Assembly: GCF_029953285.1 (NCBI RefSeq)
Contig: NZ_JASAOI010000011.1
Coordinates: 124,001 to 188,000 of the forward strand
DNA from: Yinghuangia seranimata
Lineage (GTDB): Bacteria > Actinomycetota > Actinomycetes > Streptomycetales > Streptomycetaceae
Length of the DNA stretch: 64,000 bases
Direction of reading: 5' to 3'
This document shows, one piece after another, positions 1 through 11,969 of the stretch. The first letter of the stretch is position 1, and each line of letters starts with the position of its first letter. Position numbers and translations under genes: made by a program. The notes below the pieces were generated by a model, which was not told the DNA's origin, searched no databases, and saw only the letters and a program-made list of their open reading frames with translations.

Positions 1-2
1 GC

Positions 3-173
3 TACAAGATCACGCGCACGGGGTTCAACGACCTCGTGACCGACGCCATGACGCCGGAGGCGCTCGAACGCAACGGCATGCTGTGGGTCCTGGAGGGCAG
101 CATCAACACCCTCGACACGTTCGTGGGCCTCCTCGTCAAGTTCAACGAGGACTTCGGCATCACCACACCCTAG
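3..173 (+). CDS. C-terminal fragment of an unrecognised protein
   Basis: The reading frame enters from the left edge and stops with TAG at 171-173, leaving 56 residues that end in FNEDFGITTP. It is followed directly by a rho-independent-type hairpin, which supports it as a real 3' end. I do not recognise the family. The fragment is mixed polar and hydrophobic, has no cysteines and no obvious membrane segment. The codon pattern is strongly GC-ending, as in the other genes here. Confidence 0.6.
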   Translation, partial: YKITRTGFNDLVTDAMTPEALERNGMLWVLEGSINTLDTFVGLLVKFNEDFGITTP

Positions 174-187
174 GAACGCGCCCCGGG

Positions 188-215
188 CCCGGTCCCCGCA
201 TCAGCGGGGGCCGGG
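188..215 (+). terminator. Hairpin after the first partial gene
   Basis: A 12-bp stem (188-199 with 204-215, one G-U pair) closes on a 4-base ATCA loop 14 bases after the stop codon. There is no T-tract, as is common in actinomycete terminators. Confidence 0.6.
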
Positions 216-427
216 TCGTCGCGTCTCGGCTTCGTCAAAGTCTTGACGGAAATGCTGGCCGGAATTCGTATGACGTGCTTAAAGTGGCCCGTTATGACCG
301 CCATAGCCACCAGCACTCGGGCTGCGGTGCGTGACGAGCTCACGCACCCGGGTCACGCGTCGCTGGTCGGGAGCGCGCCGCTGATGTCGCGACGGGCCCG
401 CAGGCCGCGGCTGAAACAGGTGCGCTC

Positions 428-865
428 GTGACCGCCCCGATCGGTGTCCTCCGGTTCGGCGCGGACGGACGCCTGCTGAGCGCCTGCGCCGGGGCCGTGG
501 CGCTGTGCCAGGCGATAGACCCCCGCGAGCCGCGCGGGGCCGCGACGCCGTACGGTTTCGCGCTCCCCGTCGCCGCGACCATGGTCGTCGCCCGGGCCCG
601 CGCCCACGCGGCCGGCCGCGCGGCGGCCCCGCCCAGCATCCGGCTGCGCACGAGCGCCGGCACCGAGCTCCGGCTGTACGCGTCCTGCGCCCGCACCGAC
701 GACGGCAGGCCGGGCGCCACGACCCTCGTCGTCCAGCGCCACGTCGACGGACCCGGCACCGGCGCGGTCGACGGCGGCGTCCCGGTCGCGGGGATCGTCG
801 AACAGCACTATCCCGGCACGCACCACCCCGCGACGCACCGCCGCGCGGGCTGCCTGCCCTTCTGA
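428..865 (+). CDS. Stand-alone sensor-like fragment of a LuxR-family regulator
   Basis: This is a 145-aa protein with a GTG start and only a weak ribosome site. The central part (about residues 50-105) has the pattern RLRTSAGTELRLYASC followed by TTLVVQR. It resembles the conserved block that precedes the DNA-binding domain in many actinobacterial LuxR-type regulators, where a PAS/GAF-like module ends in 'vrTrsGrWl.lhaS....avviepa'. No helix-turn-helix follows; after residue 110 the chain is low complexity and then stops. It is therefore either a remnant of a truncated regulator or a free sensor domain. The similarity is by eye only. A longer frame on the opposite strand exists, so the gene itself is not certain. 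Confidence 0.45.
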   Translation: MTAPIGVLRFGADGRLLSACAGAVALCQAIDPREPRGAATPYGFALPVAATMVVARARAHAAGRAAAPPSIRLRTSAGTELRLYASCARTDDGRPGATTLVVQRHVDGPGTGAVDGGVPVAGIVEQHYPGTHHPATHRRAGCLPF

Positions 866-923
866 GACGGGCCGAGGCCCGCCCCCCACGTGGGGAACGG
901 GCCTCGACGGGCGCGAAGACCGC

Positions 924-4076
<3,153 letters not shown>

Positions 4077-4084
4077 ACGTCTTC

Positions 4085-4371
4085 CTTCCGCGGGCTCTTG
4101 ACTCAGCTGCCGGCGAAGGGACGAGGCGCGTGCCCCGCGGTACCACCCTTCTTGGCCGCCACCCGCGTACGCGGGACCCGGCGGCCCTCTCGAGGTCGGC
4201 GAGGGTCGGTTCTACCCGGCGCCCCCGAGGCACACGGCCTGGGGCTCCGATCTTCCGACGGCTCCGGGGTGATCTTCGGACCGCGCTCGCCTCCGGGCTC
4301 ACACCGTCCCCGGATCGCTCGCGGCTGCGTACGGACCTACTCGTCCCCATCGACGCTTTCTCGCTCGCGGG
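4085..4371 (-). promoter_or_regulatory. T-box riboswitch, isoleucine (AUC) specifier
   Basis: Read on the minus strand, the ileS leader contains the conserved T-box core AGGGTGGTACCGCGG (4149 down to 4135), whose UGGU would pair with the uncharged tRNA acceptor end. Upstream are the other usual elements: a GGGGACGAGTAG segment near 4354-4343, a GGTGTGAGCCCGG distal stem I motif near 4307, and an unpaired-looking GAAGATCACC in which AUC (4273-4271) would be the isoleucine specifier. There is no T-run terminator before the start codon, and the core is followed by a region that could cover the ribosome site. Translational control, as in other actinobacterial ileS T-boxes, is the likely mode (inference). 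Confidence 0.9.
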
Positions 4372-4445
4372 AATTCTACGGCCCCCGGGCCGGGTGCCGC
4401 CCCCGGGTTTCGCGACGCCGGTGCGGCGGGCGGCATCATGGCCGC

Positions 4446-4739
4446 ATGGCTTCCCCCGAGCAGAGCGCCGCGGCACGCCGGATCGCGATCCGGGTGAAGC
4501 CCGGGGCGTCCCGTACCGCCGTCGGGGGGACGCACGGCGAGGCGCTCGTGGTCGCGGTGGCCGCGCGGGCGGTCGACGGCAAGGCGACCGAGGCCGCGCT
4601 CCGCGCGCTGGCCGACGCGCTGGGCGTGCGCCGCCGCAGGCTGACCCTGGTGACCGGGGCGACGAGCCGCGACAAGGTGGTCGAGCTGGCCGAGCCGCCG
4701 GCCGACCTGGACGCGGTTCTGACGCGGCTGCGCGGGTAG
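4446..4739 (+). CDS. DUF167 (YggU-type) family protein
   Basis: This 97-aa protein carries the core of the DUF167 family: a basic IRVKPGASRTAV start, then VDGKATEAALRALADALGV and a final VTGATSRDKVVELA. Members are small alpha/beta proteins of unknown function. The ATG at 4446 follows a CATCAT -10-like box at 4434-4439 by six bases and lacks a clear ribosome site, so the transcript may be leaderless. It is divergent from ileS; the two promoters and the T-box share 370 bases. Confidence 0.9.
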   Translation: MASPEQSAAARRIAIRVKPGASRTAVGGTHGEALVVAVAARAVDGKATEAALRALADALGVRRRRLTLVTGATSRDKVVELAEPPADLDAVLTRLRG

Positions 4740-5060
4740 CACCTCACCGGCGGCCCCACGGCCGCCCCGCTCTGCCCGGCCCGCGGGTGGCTACGCGCTG
4801 TACACCGCGAGTCCACGAGTGCCTAACGAGACGTACGGCATCCGGTAACGAAGCGGACACGCACAACAGGGATAGTCACGCCCGGTTCTGGGCACAACCG
4901 ACTTACGTTGCGGACGCCGACCTGCCGAATCCCGGTTTCCGCAGCGCGCCCCGGTTGTCCGGGGCGAGGGGCGGGCGTAAGCTTCCCAGCTGTTTTGTGG
5001 TGTATGTGAAGCATGTGAACTATGTCGGAAATGACCCTACGGAACGAGGGGGCCGTGACC
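4740..5060. other. Intergenic region upstream of the TraR/DksA gene
   Basis: This 321-base gap holds no convincing gene. It contains a hairpin with an 8-bp stem (4947-4954 with 4959-4966). A less GC-rich stretch at 4981-5040 has two direct copies of ATGTGAA (5004-5010, 5013-5019) and a TTGTGG sequence (4995-5000) that could act as a -35 element. A promoter for the downstream gene is likely somewhere in 4980-5045. Confidence 0.4.
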
Positions 5061-5681
5061 ATGGCGGACAGCGGCAAGGCGGCCGGAGGACGGGCCCGCA
5101 GCGCGACGACGGCCAGGTCCACCAAGACCGCGGGAAGCGCCGCAGCGCCCGGCGGGCCGACCACCAGGTCGACCACCCGCTCCGCGGCGCGCACCAGCGC
5201 GTCGGGGAACAAGGCCAAGGCGGCGACCCCGACCAGGACCGCGACCGTGACCGCGCTGGCTCCGCCGCCCGGCGGCATCCACGCGCCCGACATCTACCCG
5301 GTCCGGCCCGGCGAGGATCCGTGGACCGAGGAAGAGCTTCGCGAGCTGCGCGAGGGCCTGATCGACGAGGTCGCCAGGCTCAACAGCGAGATCCAGTACG
5401 CCGAACACGAGATCGCCGACATGCTGCGCGACTCCGGTGACGGTGCCGGCGACGACCAGGCCGACACCGGGACCAAGAACTTCGAGCGCGAGCACGAGAT
5501 GGCCCTGACCAACCAGACCCGTGGCATGCTGAGCCAGTCCGAGCGGGCCCTGCGCAGGCTCGCCGACGGCACGTACGGTGCCTGCGAGTCGTGCGGATCC
5601 CCCATCGGGAAGGCCCGCCTGCAGGTCTTCCCTCGTGCGACCCTGTGTGTCACCTGTAAGCAGCGCGAGGAACGCCGATAA
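5061..5681 (+). CDS. TraR/DksA-type zinc-finger protein with a basic N-terminal tail
   Basis: This 206-aa protein has two parts. Residues 1 to about 75 are dominated by Ala, Lys, Arg, Ser and Thr and resemble the disordered tail of histone-like proteins. From about residue 85 it follows the DksA/TraR plan: a long helical region with [12 protein letters not shown] and [16 protein letters not shown], then a C-terminal four-cysteine zinc finger (CESC and CVTC pairs). DksA-type proteins bind RNA polymerase near its secondary channel; whether this one does is inference. ATG 5061 is chosen because AGGGGG lies eight bases upstream; GTG 5055 and ATG 5022 are alternatives in the same frame. lspA follows after 40 bases. 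Confidence 0.88.
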   Translation: MADSGKAAGGRARSATTARSTKTAGSAAAPGGPTTRSTTRSAARTSASGNKAKAATPTRTATVTALAPPPGGIHAPDIYPVRPGEDPWTEEELRELREGLIDEVARLNSEIQYAEHEIADMLRDSGDGAGDDQADTGTKNFEREHEMALTNQTRGMLSQSERALRRLADGTYGACESCGSPIGKARLQVFPRATLCVTCKQREERR

Positions 5682-5721
5682 CCGCCGGGCCGCCCCCGGG
5701 CCGGCGCGCCGCGCCCTAGGA

Positions 5722-6444
5722 GTGGAGCCCGCCATCGGCACCGGAGCGGAACGACGGGACGCGAACGCATCCCTCGTCGACAAGGACAGCACCACGGACG
5801 GCACCGACGGCACCGCGGGTTCCCAGGAGCCCGCCGAGCGCGGCGACGACGGCGCGGCGGACACCACCGCCGCGCCGTCGGCGCGCCCGCCCCACCGCCG
5901 GGTCGCGGTGCTGCTCGGCGTCGCCGCGTTCGCCTTCGCGCTCGACCTGGTCAGCAAGTTCCTGGTGGTCGCCCACCTCGAGGGCCAGCCGCCGATCGAC
6001 CTCCTCGGGGACTGGCTGCAGTTCCGCGGCACCCGCAACCCGGGCGCCGCGTTCGGCATGGGCCAGGCGTACACGATCGTCTTCACGGTCATCGCGGCCG
6101 CAGTGATCGTGGTCATCCTGCGACTGTCCCGGCGGCTCTACAGCCTGCCGTGGGCGGTCGCGCTCGGGCTGCTGCTCGGCGGCGCGCTCGGCAACCTGAC
6201 CGACCGGGTCTTCCGCTCGCCGGGCTTCCTCCGCGGCCACGTCGTCGACTTCGTCGCGCCCAAGCACTTCGCGGTGTTCAACCTCGCCGACTCGGCGATC
6301 GTGGTCGGCGGCTGCCTCATCGTGCTGCTGTCGTTCCTCGGGCTGCAGCCCGACGGCACCCGCGACGGCGAGGGCGACGGGCCGGACACCGCCGGCGGCG
6401 AGGGCACCGACGGCGCCTCCTCCGAGGGCGACGGGACCCGCTGA
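5722..6444 (+). CDS. lspA: Lipoprotein signal peptidase (signal peptidase II)
   Basis: LspA is an inner-membrane aspartic protease that cleaves the signal peptide from diacylated prolipoproteins. About 60 disordered acidic residues come first. Four membrane segments follow, with the family motifs [18 protein letters not shown] and [20 protein letters not shown], the last holding catalytic aspartates. The C-terminal 40 residues are an Asp/Gly/Glu-rich tail. The length (240 aa) exceeds the usual 160-200 aa because of both tails. The start is uncertain: GTG 5722 is the first in-frame start after the preceding gene, but the AGGAG there overlaps it. rluD begins 25 bases downstream. Its partner Lgt is encoded at 49952. 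Confidence 0.93.
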   Translation: MEPAIGTGAERRDANASLVDKDSTTDGTDGTAGSQEPAERGDDGAADTTAAPSARPPHRRVAVLLGVAAFAFALDLVSKFLVVAHLEGQPPIDLLGDWLQFRGTRNPGAAFGMGQAYTIVFTVIAAAVIVVILRLSRRLYSLPWAVALGLLLGGALGNLTDRVFRSPGFLRGHVVDFVAPKHFAVFNLADSAIVVGGCLIVLLSFLGLQPDGTRDGEGDGPDTAGGEGTDGASSEGDGTR

Positions 6445-6457
6445 TCCCCGCACCCGG

Positions 6458-6470
6458 CATACTCGTGAGG
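6458..6470 (+). promoter_or_regulatory. -10 box placing the rluD start at the transcript 5' end
   Basis: CATACT (6458-6463) lies six bases before GTG 6470, the spacing expected if transcription starts at the start codon itself. No ribosome site precedes the gene, so a leaderless mRNA is likely (inference). Confidence 0.4.
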
Positions 6471-7417
6471 TGACCTCCTCCACCGGCGCCCCCGAGATCC
6501 GCACCCTGCCCGTACCCGACGGCCTCGAAGGCGAGCGCGTCGACGCCGCCCTGGCGCGCATGCTGGGCCTGTCCCGCACGCGCGCCGCCGAGCTCGCCGC
6601 CGACGGCAAGGTGCTGCTCGACGGGCGCGCCGCCGGGAAGTCCGACCGGGTCACCGGCGGGTCGTGGCTCGAGGTGGAGATGCCGGCGCCGGCCGCGCCC
6701 GTGCAGGTCGTCGCGGAGCCGGTGCCCGGCATGAACGTGGTCCACGACGACGACCACATCGTCGTCGTCGACAAGCCGCTCGGCGTCGCCGCGCACCCCA
6801 GCCCCGGATGGCAGGGCACCACCGTGGTCGGCGGTCTGGCCGCCGCCGGATACCGGATCTCGACGTCGGGCGCTTCCGAGCGCCAGGGCGTCGTGCACCG
6901 CCTCGACGCCGGCACCAGCGGCCTCATGGTGGTCGCCAAGTCCGAGCTCGCGTACAGCCTGCTGAAGCAGCAGTTCCGCGACCGCACCGTCGACAAGCGC
7001 TACCACGCGCTCGTGCAGGGCCACCTCGACCCGCTGTCCGGCACCGTCGACGCCCCCATCGACCGGCACCCCAAGCACGACTGGAAGTGGGCGGTCGTCG
7101 CCAGCGGCAAGCCGAGCGTCACGCACTACGACACCGTCGAGGCGTTCCGCGCCGCCAGCCTCCTGTCGATCAAGCTGGAGACCGGGCGCACCCACCAGAT
7201 CCGCGTCCACATGTCGTCGCTGCGCCACCCGTGCGTCGGCGACATGATGTACGGCGCCGACCCGACGCTCGCGAAGCGCCTCGGCGTCGAACGGCAGTGG
7301 CTGCACGCCGTGCACCTCGGCTTCGAACACCCGGCGACCGGCGAGTGGGTCGAGTTCGACAGCGGCTACCCGGACGACCTGGCCCGCGCGCTGGACCGGG
7401 TGTCGGACGGGCACTGA
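6470..7417 (+). CDS. rluD: RluD-family 23S rRNA pseudouridine synthase
   Basis: This 315-aa enzyme isomerises uridines in large-subunit rRNA. An N-terminal S4 RNA-binding domain (about residues 18-70, with [18 protein letters not shown]) precedes the catalytic domain, whose signature HRLDAGTSG contains the catalytic Asp146. KRYHALVQG and the RTHQIRVHM block further along are also typical. Exact target uridines cannot be read from sequence, so the symbol follows the family (RluA/RluC/RluD type). It lies just downstream of lspA, the usual arrangement. Confidence 0.93.
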   Translation: MTSSTGAPEIRTLPVPDGLEGERVDAALARMLGLSRTRAAELAADGKVLLDGRAAGKSDRVTGGSWLEVEMPAPAAPVQVVAEPVPGMNVVHDDDHIVVVDKPLGVAAHPSPGWQGTTVVGGLAAAGYRISTSGASERQGVVHRLDAGTSGLMVVAKSELAYSLLKQQFRDRTVDKRYHALVQGHLDPLSGTVDAPIDRHPKHDWKWAVVASGKPSVTHYDTVEAFRAASLLSIKLETGRTHQIRVHMSSLRHPCVGDMMYGADPTLAKRLGVERQWLHAVHLGFEHPATGEWVEFDSGYPDDLARALDRVSDGH

Positions 7418-7580
7418 GCCCGCGCGCCCCAAGCAGCCGGTGAGCCGCCGGTGAGCCGCCGGTCCTGAGGAACCCGCCGGGCGGCGCCGCCGGCACGCGC
7501 ACCCTCGCGCCTCCTACGGATCGGGCCGGGGGCGTCGTACCGTGTCTCCGCCGCGTCGTCCCGGTGCTGGTGGGAGCCTC
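7418..7580. other. Intergenic spacer with a short tandem repeat
   Basis: The spacer between rluD and the antiporter gene holds two adjacent copies of GGTGAGCCGCC (7439-7449 and 7450-7460) and GC-rich inverted sequences that may act as a terminator. A TACCGT sequence near 7539 could be a -10 element for the antiporter gene. Confidence 0.35.
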
Positions 7581-9185
7581 ATGGATCAGCTCACCGTCCT
7601 GTTCCTGCTGTTCCTCCTGACACTCGTCGCGATGCCGCTCGCCGAACGGCTGCGGCTGCCCTACCCGGTCGTCATCACCGTCGGCGGGCTGCTGCTGGCC
7701 GTGCTGCCCGGGGTGTCGGCGCTGCGGCTCAACCCCGATCTGCTGCTGCCGCTGCTCCTGCCGCCGCTGCTGCACACGGCCGGCTGGCGGACCAGCTGGC
7801 GCGAGTTCGTGGTGAACGCCAAGGCGATCCTGCTGCTGGCCGTCGCATTGGTGTTCGTGACGACGGCGGCCGTCGCGTACGTCGCCCGCCTGGTGGTCCC
7901 GGACCTGCCCGTCGCGGCCGCGGTGGCGCTCGGCGCGCTCGTCGCGCCGCCGGACCCGGTCGCGGCGTCCGCCGTCGCGGCGACCATGAGACTGCCCCGC
8001 CGGCTGGTGTCGATCCTGGAGAGCGAGGGGCTGTTCAACGACGTGACCGCGGTCGTCCTGTACCAGGTCGCGGTCGCGGCGGCGGTCACCGGCTCGTTCT
8101 CCGCGCCCGAGGCCGCGGGGAAGTTCGTGCTCTCGGCGGTGGTCGCGTGCGCGGTCGGCTGGGGTGTCTCGCTCGTCGCGCGCTACGGCTTCCAGTGGCT
8201 CGGCGACCCCCGGCTGCGGGTGCTGGGCTCGCTGCTGCTGCCGTTCGTGGCGTACATCGGCTCGGACGAACTCGGCGGCTCCGGCGTGCTCGCGGTGATC
8301 GTCAACGTGCTGATCCTGCGCGAGCACGGCTTCGAGGCGGACGAGGCGATCGGGCGGCTGACCGGCGGCGTGTTCTGGGCGGTCGTCGAACTGATGGTCA
8401 CGGGCCTGACGTTCGGCATCATCGGCCTCGAACTGCGGGCGGTGCTGGAGGCGCTCGGGGGCGACACGGCGGACGTCCTGGCCGAGGCCGCGGCGGTGGT
8501 CGCCACGGTCGTCGTGGTGCGCGGCGTGTGGCTGTTCCCGGCCGCGCTGGCGGCGCGGCGCCGCAACCGGCGCGCGCTGGATCCGAACGACCCCGACGTC
8601 GAGGACCTCGCGCCGGTCGGGCCGCGCGAGACCGCGGTGCTGTGGTGGGCCGGCATGCGCGGCGTGGCCACGGTCGCGCTCGTGCTGGCACTGCCGACCA
8701 GCACGGACGCGGGCACCCCGTTCCCGGCGCGGGACCGGCTGATCGTCATCGCGTTCGCGGTCGTCATGGTGACCCTGGTGGTCCAGGGCATGACGCTGGC
8801 GCCGCTGGTCAAGCTGCTGGACGTGCGCGAGTCCGAGGACGCCGCGGGGGAGGAGGAGGCCCGGCTCCGGGTGCGCGCCGCCAAGGCGTCGTTGCGCCGG
8901 TTGAAGGAGCTGGCCGCGAACGACGAGCTGCCGGACGAGCTCGTGGACGCGCTGCGGGCCCGGCAGCAGGCGGTGATCGCGCGGGTCAAGCCGGACGCCT
9001 ACGAGGAGGAGGCCCGGCAGGCGCTCGCCGAACGTCGGCAGCGCAAGGCGGAGTTCAGCCGGATCGAGGAGGAGCTGAACGAGGCGGCCCGCGAGGAGCT
9101 GAAGACGGCCCGCGGCGAGCCCGGGGCGGACCCGGTGCTCGTCGACCGCTGCCTGCGCCGCATCGACCTGCGGCACCTGTCCTGA
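7581..9185 (+). CDS. CPA1-type Na+/H+ antiporter
   Basis: This 534-aa membrane protein exchanges cytoplasmic sodium (or another monovalent cation) for protons. About twelve hydrophobic segments occupy residues 1-420. ALGALVAPPDPVAASAV and the ESEGLFNDVTAVVLY block (membrane acidic residues ND) are the ion-binding signatures of the CPA1/NhaP family. The C-terminal 120 residues are hydrophilic, charged and probably helical, a likely regulatory domain. ATG 7581 is preceded by GGGAG; an upstream in-frame GTG would add only non-conserved residues. Confidence 0.92.
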   Translation: MDQLTVLFLLFLLTLVAMPLAERLRLPYPVVITVGGLLLAVLPGVSALRLNPDLLLPLLLPPLLHTAGWRTSWREFVVNAKAILLLAVALVFVTTAAVAYVARLVVPDLPVAAAVALGALVAPPDPVAASAVAATMRLPRRLVSILESEGLFNDVTAVVLYQVAVAAAVTGSFSAPEAAGKFVLSAVVACAVGWGVSLVARYGFQWLGDPRLRVLGSLLLPFVAYIGSDELGGSGVLAVIVNVLILREHGFEADEAIGRLTGGVFWAVVELMVTGLTFGIIGLELRAVLEALGGDTADVLAEAAAVVATVVVVRGVWLFPAALAARRRNRRALDPNDPDVEDLAPVGPRETAVLWWAGMRGVATVALVLALPTSTDAGTPFPARDRLIVIAFAVVMVTLVVQGMTLAPLVKLLDVRESEDAAGEEEARLRVRAAKASLRRLKELAANDELPDELVDALRARQQAVIARVKPDAYEEEARQALAERRQRKAEFSRIEEELNEAAREELKTARGEPGADPVLVDRCLRRIDLRHLS

Positions 9186-9282
9186 CCCGGCGCGCGGGCC
9201 GCGCCGCCGGGGTTTTGGCGCCGTGCCGTCCGCCGGGGATCATGGAGGGTCCCCGCACCGTCCCGGCAACCGAAGGATCCCC

Positions 9283-9861
9283 GTGGCCCGCATCGTCCTC
9301 TTCCACTCGGTCTACGGGCCGCGTCCCGCCGTCCACGCCGCCGCCGAGCGGCTGCGCGCCGCCGGGCACGAGGTGACCGTCCCCGACCTGTACGACGGGC
9401 GCGTGGTGGACGACATCGAGGAGGGTTTCGAGATCCGCGAGGAGATCGGCAACGAGGAGCTGCTGCGCCGCGCGGTCGCGGCGGTCGCGCCGCTGGGCCG
9501 GGGCCTGGTCTACTCCGGGTTCTCGATGGGGTCGTCGATCGCGCAGACCGTCGCGCTGGGCGACGAGTACGCGGCGGGCCTGCTGATGTTCCACGGCACG
9601 TCCAACCTGCAGGACGACGCGGCCACCGAGATCTCCGTCCAGCTGCACGTCGCCGAGCCGGACGTGTACGAGACCGACGACTGGCTGAACGCCTGGTACC
9701 TGCGGATGCTCGCGGCCGGCGCCGACGTCGAGGTGTTCCGCTACCAGGGCGCGGGCCACCTCTACACGGACCCCGACCTGCCGGACTACGACGCCGAGGC
9801 CGCCGAGCGGACGTGGGCCGTCGCGCTGGCGTTCTTGGAGGAGCTGGACGCGGCGTCCTGA
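9283..9861 (+). CDS. Dienelactone hydrolase family protein
   Basis: This 192-aa alpha/beta hydrolase contains the nucleophile elbow GFSMGSS with Ser81. Classical dienelactone hydrolases use Cys (GYCMGG), so this member has the Ser-type site. The remaining triad is likely the Asp in YETDDW or nearby and the His in YQGAGHLYTDP. The substrate cannot be predicted. GTG 9283 has GAAGGA upstream; the in-frame ATG at 9223 would add unconserved residues. The gene stands alone. Confidence 0.85.
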   Translation: MARIVLFHSVYGPRPAVHAAAERLRAAGHEVTVPDLYDGRVVDDIEEGFEIREEIGNEELLRRAVAAVAPLGRGLVYSGFSMGSSIAQTVALGDEYAAGLLMFHGTSNLQDDAATEISVQLHVAEPDVYETDDWLNAWYLRMLAAGADVEVFRYQGAGHLYTDPDLPDYDAEAAERTWAVALAFLEELDAAS

Positions 9862-9956
9862 CTCCGGGTGACGCGATGTGACCGGGGCAACACGCGAACT
9901 CGGCGATTTGTTGATTTTGCTGGGCGATTCGGGCATCTCCGTGTGACCATTTATCC

Positions 9957-10430
9957 GTGCTCGGATGGGATGAGTTCTGGGAGCTGATCGACCTGCTCGG
10001 CGGTCGCGCGGACGATGACGCCTGCGAGCGGCTGACCGAGGTGCTGGCGACCCGGTCGAAATCGGCGATCATCGCGTTCGCCGACCTGCTGGCCGAGGCG
10101 CTCTACCGGCTCGACCGCGCGGATCTCGCGGCCCTGCCCTACATCGACGTGACGGACCGCCAGGGCGTCCCGGTACCCATGTCCTCGGACGGGTTCCTGT
10201 ACGCCCGCTGCGGCGTCGTCGCGGCCGGCCGTGAGGCCTACACGCACGTGCTCGGCGACCCGAGCGACTTCTGCCGCTACACGGCCGCCGAGTACGACGG
10301 CGAGGCGCTGCTGTACGTCGCCGAGGACGCCTGGGAGGAGCTGACCGGGCGTCCGTGGGACCACGAGGAGCCGTACGACTACGAGACCGGCTCGAACCCC
10401 GAGGGCTGGCCGGGTCTCGCGATGCGCTGA
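9957..10430 (+). CDS. DUF4240 domain-containing protein
   Basis: This 157-aa acidic soluble protein begins with GWDEFWELIDLLGG and has a central AFADLLAEALYRLDR helix, then a pattern of aromatic residues (GFLYARCGVVAAG, FCRYTAAEYDGEALLYVAEDAWEELTG) that fits the DUF4240 family. Its function is unknown. It has a GTG start and no ribosome site; a weak -10-like GACCAT ends six bases before the start, so the start rests mainly on the conserved N-terminal motif. Confidence 0.75.
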   Translation: MLGWDEFWELIDLLGGRADDDACERLTEVLATRSKSAIIAFADLLAEALYRLDRADLAALPYIDVTDRQGVPVPMSSDGFLYARCGVVAAGREAYTHVLGDPSDFCRYTAAEYDGEALLYVAEDAWEELTGRPWDHEEPYDYETGSNPEGWPGLAMR

Positions 10431-10458
10431 GCCGACGCGCGCCGGATGCGGCGGCCGG

Positions 10459-11691
10459 TCAGCGCCGGGTCAGGTCGACCGGCGCCTTCGGCTGCGCCGG
10501 AACGGCGAGCGCGTCCCCCGGGGAAGCCGAGCCGCCCGCGCCGCGGTCCCCGCGCTTGGCGAGCTCCACGAACCGCTTGGGCGCCTGCGGCTCGCCCGTC
10601 TGGTCGACGGCGGGGTGCCCGCGGTGCTCGTCCTCGGCCCCGTAGTCCGGCCCCTGGGGCGCGGTGGAGGTGGAGATGCGCGGCAGCGCGTAGGGGTGCT
10701 TGCGGCGCAGGAAGTCCAGCAGCTTCTCGCGGACCTCGCAGCGCAGCGTCCACACGTCGTCGGCGTCCCGGGCCGTGACCACCGCGCGCACGACGATGGT
10801 CGACGGCGTGGTGTCGGTGACGTACAGGCTCCAGCCCTGCTGGTCCCACAGGCCCGAGCCCTTGAGGATCCGGTGCAGTTCGTCGCGCAGCTCGCCGATC
10901 GGGGTGGCGTGGTCGAGGTGCAGGTACACCGTGCCGGTCATGCGCATGTCGGTGCGCGACCAGTTCTCGAACGGGCGGCCGGTGAAGTACGAGACCGGCA
11001 TGACGATGCGCCGCTGGTCCCAGGTGTTCACCACCAGGTAGGTGAGGGTGATCTCCTCGACCGTGCCCATCTCCTTGTTGACCACGACCGAGTCGCCGAT
11101 GCGCACCATGTCGCTGAACGCGATCTGCAGGCCCGCGAACAGGTTCGCCAGCGTCGACTGCGCGGCGAGACCGGCGACGACGCCGATGAGGCCCGCGGAG
11201 GCGAGCAGGCTGGTGCCGATCGTGCGCATGGCCGGGAACGTCATGATCATCGCGGCGATGGCGATGACCCCGACGACCGCCGCGGCCACCCGCCGGATGA
11301 GGTCGATCTGGGTGCGCACGCGGCGCACCCGGCCGGCGTCGGTGGCGACCGCCGCGTAGCGCTCGAACGACGTGTTCACCAACACGTTCGCGGCGTGGAT
11401 CGCGAGCCACGCGCACGAGCCGATGACCGCCAGGACGAGGATGTGCCGCACGCTGCCCCGGGTGTGCTCGGGCAGGTCCGCGGCGGGCTCGGCGGTCAGC
11501 AGGAGCACTGTGGCGAGTGTCACGACACAGGACGCCCGCGAGCGGCGCAGCATCGGCCACAACGGGCCTGAGCTGGGTCTGCGCGTCTGTACCTCGCGGG
11601 CGACCTTCGCCAGCAGCCAGGATATGACTCCGGTGAGGACGAGCACCGCGACCAGAACGATCAGTGGGCGCAGGAACTCCCAGACGTCCAC
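10459..11691 (-). CDS. Small-conductance mechanosensitive channel (MscS family)
   Basis: This 410-aa membrane channel opens under membrane tension to release solutes. N-terminal membrane segments are followed by the pore-lining, alanine/glycine-rich helix (LLASAGLIGVVAGLAAQ) and the MscS beta domain with GDSVVVNKEMGTVEEITLTYL. A C-terminal cytoplasmic domain ends in a 70-residue disordered tail. GTG 11691 is the best start; AAGGGG is 12 bases upstream. It is divergent from dnaE. Confidence 0.88.
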   Translation of the reverse strand: MDVWEFLRPLIVLVAVLVLTGVISWLLAKVAREVQTRRPSSGPLWPMLRRSRASCVVTLATVLLLTAEPAADLPEHTRGSVRHILVLAVIGSCAWLAIHAANVLVNTSFERYAAVATDAGRVRRVRTQIDLIRRVAAAVVGVIAIAAMIMTFPAMRTIGTSLLASAGLIGVVAGLAAQSTLANLFAGLQIAFSDMVRIGDSVVVNKEMGTVEEITLTYLVVNTWDQRRIVMPVSYFTGRPFENWSRTDMRMTGTVYLHLDHATPIGELRDELHRILKGSGLWDQQGWSLYVTDTTPSTIVVRAVVTARDADDVWTLRCEVREKLLDFLRRKHPYALPRISTSTAPQGPDYGAEDEHRGHPAVDQTGEPQAPKRFVELAKRGDRGAGGSASPGDALAVPAQPKAPVDLTRR

Positions 11692-11853
11692 GGTTGCCGC
11701 ACACCCCTTCGACTCGATTCGGGAACCCGTAAAGCTAGTCACCCATACGAGTGGAGTCCAACGGGCATACCGCCGTTGCCGGGTGCTTTCGGCCTCTTTC
11801 AGGCATCGCCGATCGGATGGCCGAGCCTTCGAGCCAGCCGTTCCGTCGTGACC

Positions 11854-11913
11854 TAGACTCGGACCCCATGCACGCGTTACAAGGCCAGGCCCGGACGGAT
11901 TCCGACCGGGCCT
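11854..11913 (+). promoter_or_regulatory. Putative dnaE leader: -10 box, 15-codon ORF and hairpin
   Basis: A TAGACT -10-like box (11854-11859) is followed eight bases later by ATG 11868, which opens a 15-codon frame (MHALQGQARTDSDRA) ending at TAA 11913-11915. Its fourth codon is the rare leucine codon TTA. The frame overlaps a hairpin with an 8-bp stem (11887-11894 with 11906-11913). The dnaE start lies 57 bases beyond. Whether the short frame is translated is unknown. Confidence 0.35.
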
Positions 11914-11969
11914 AAAGGGCTTGTGACCTGCAGGTTCAGCGACAATTGACAACTCGGGAGGACGCCGCC

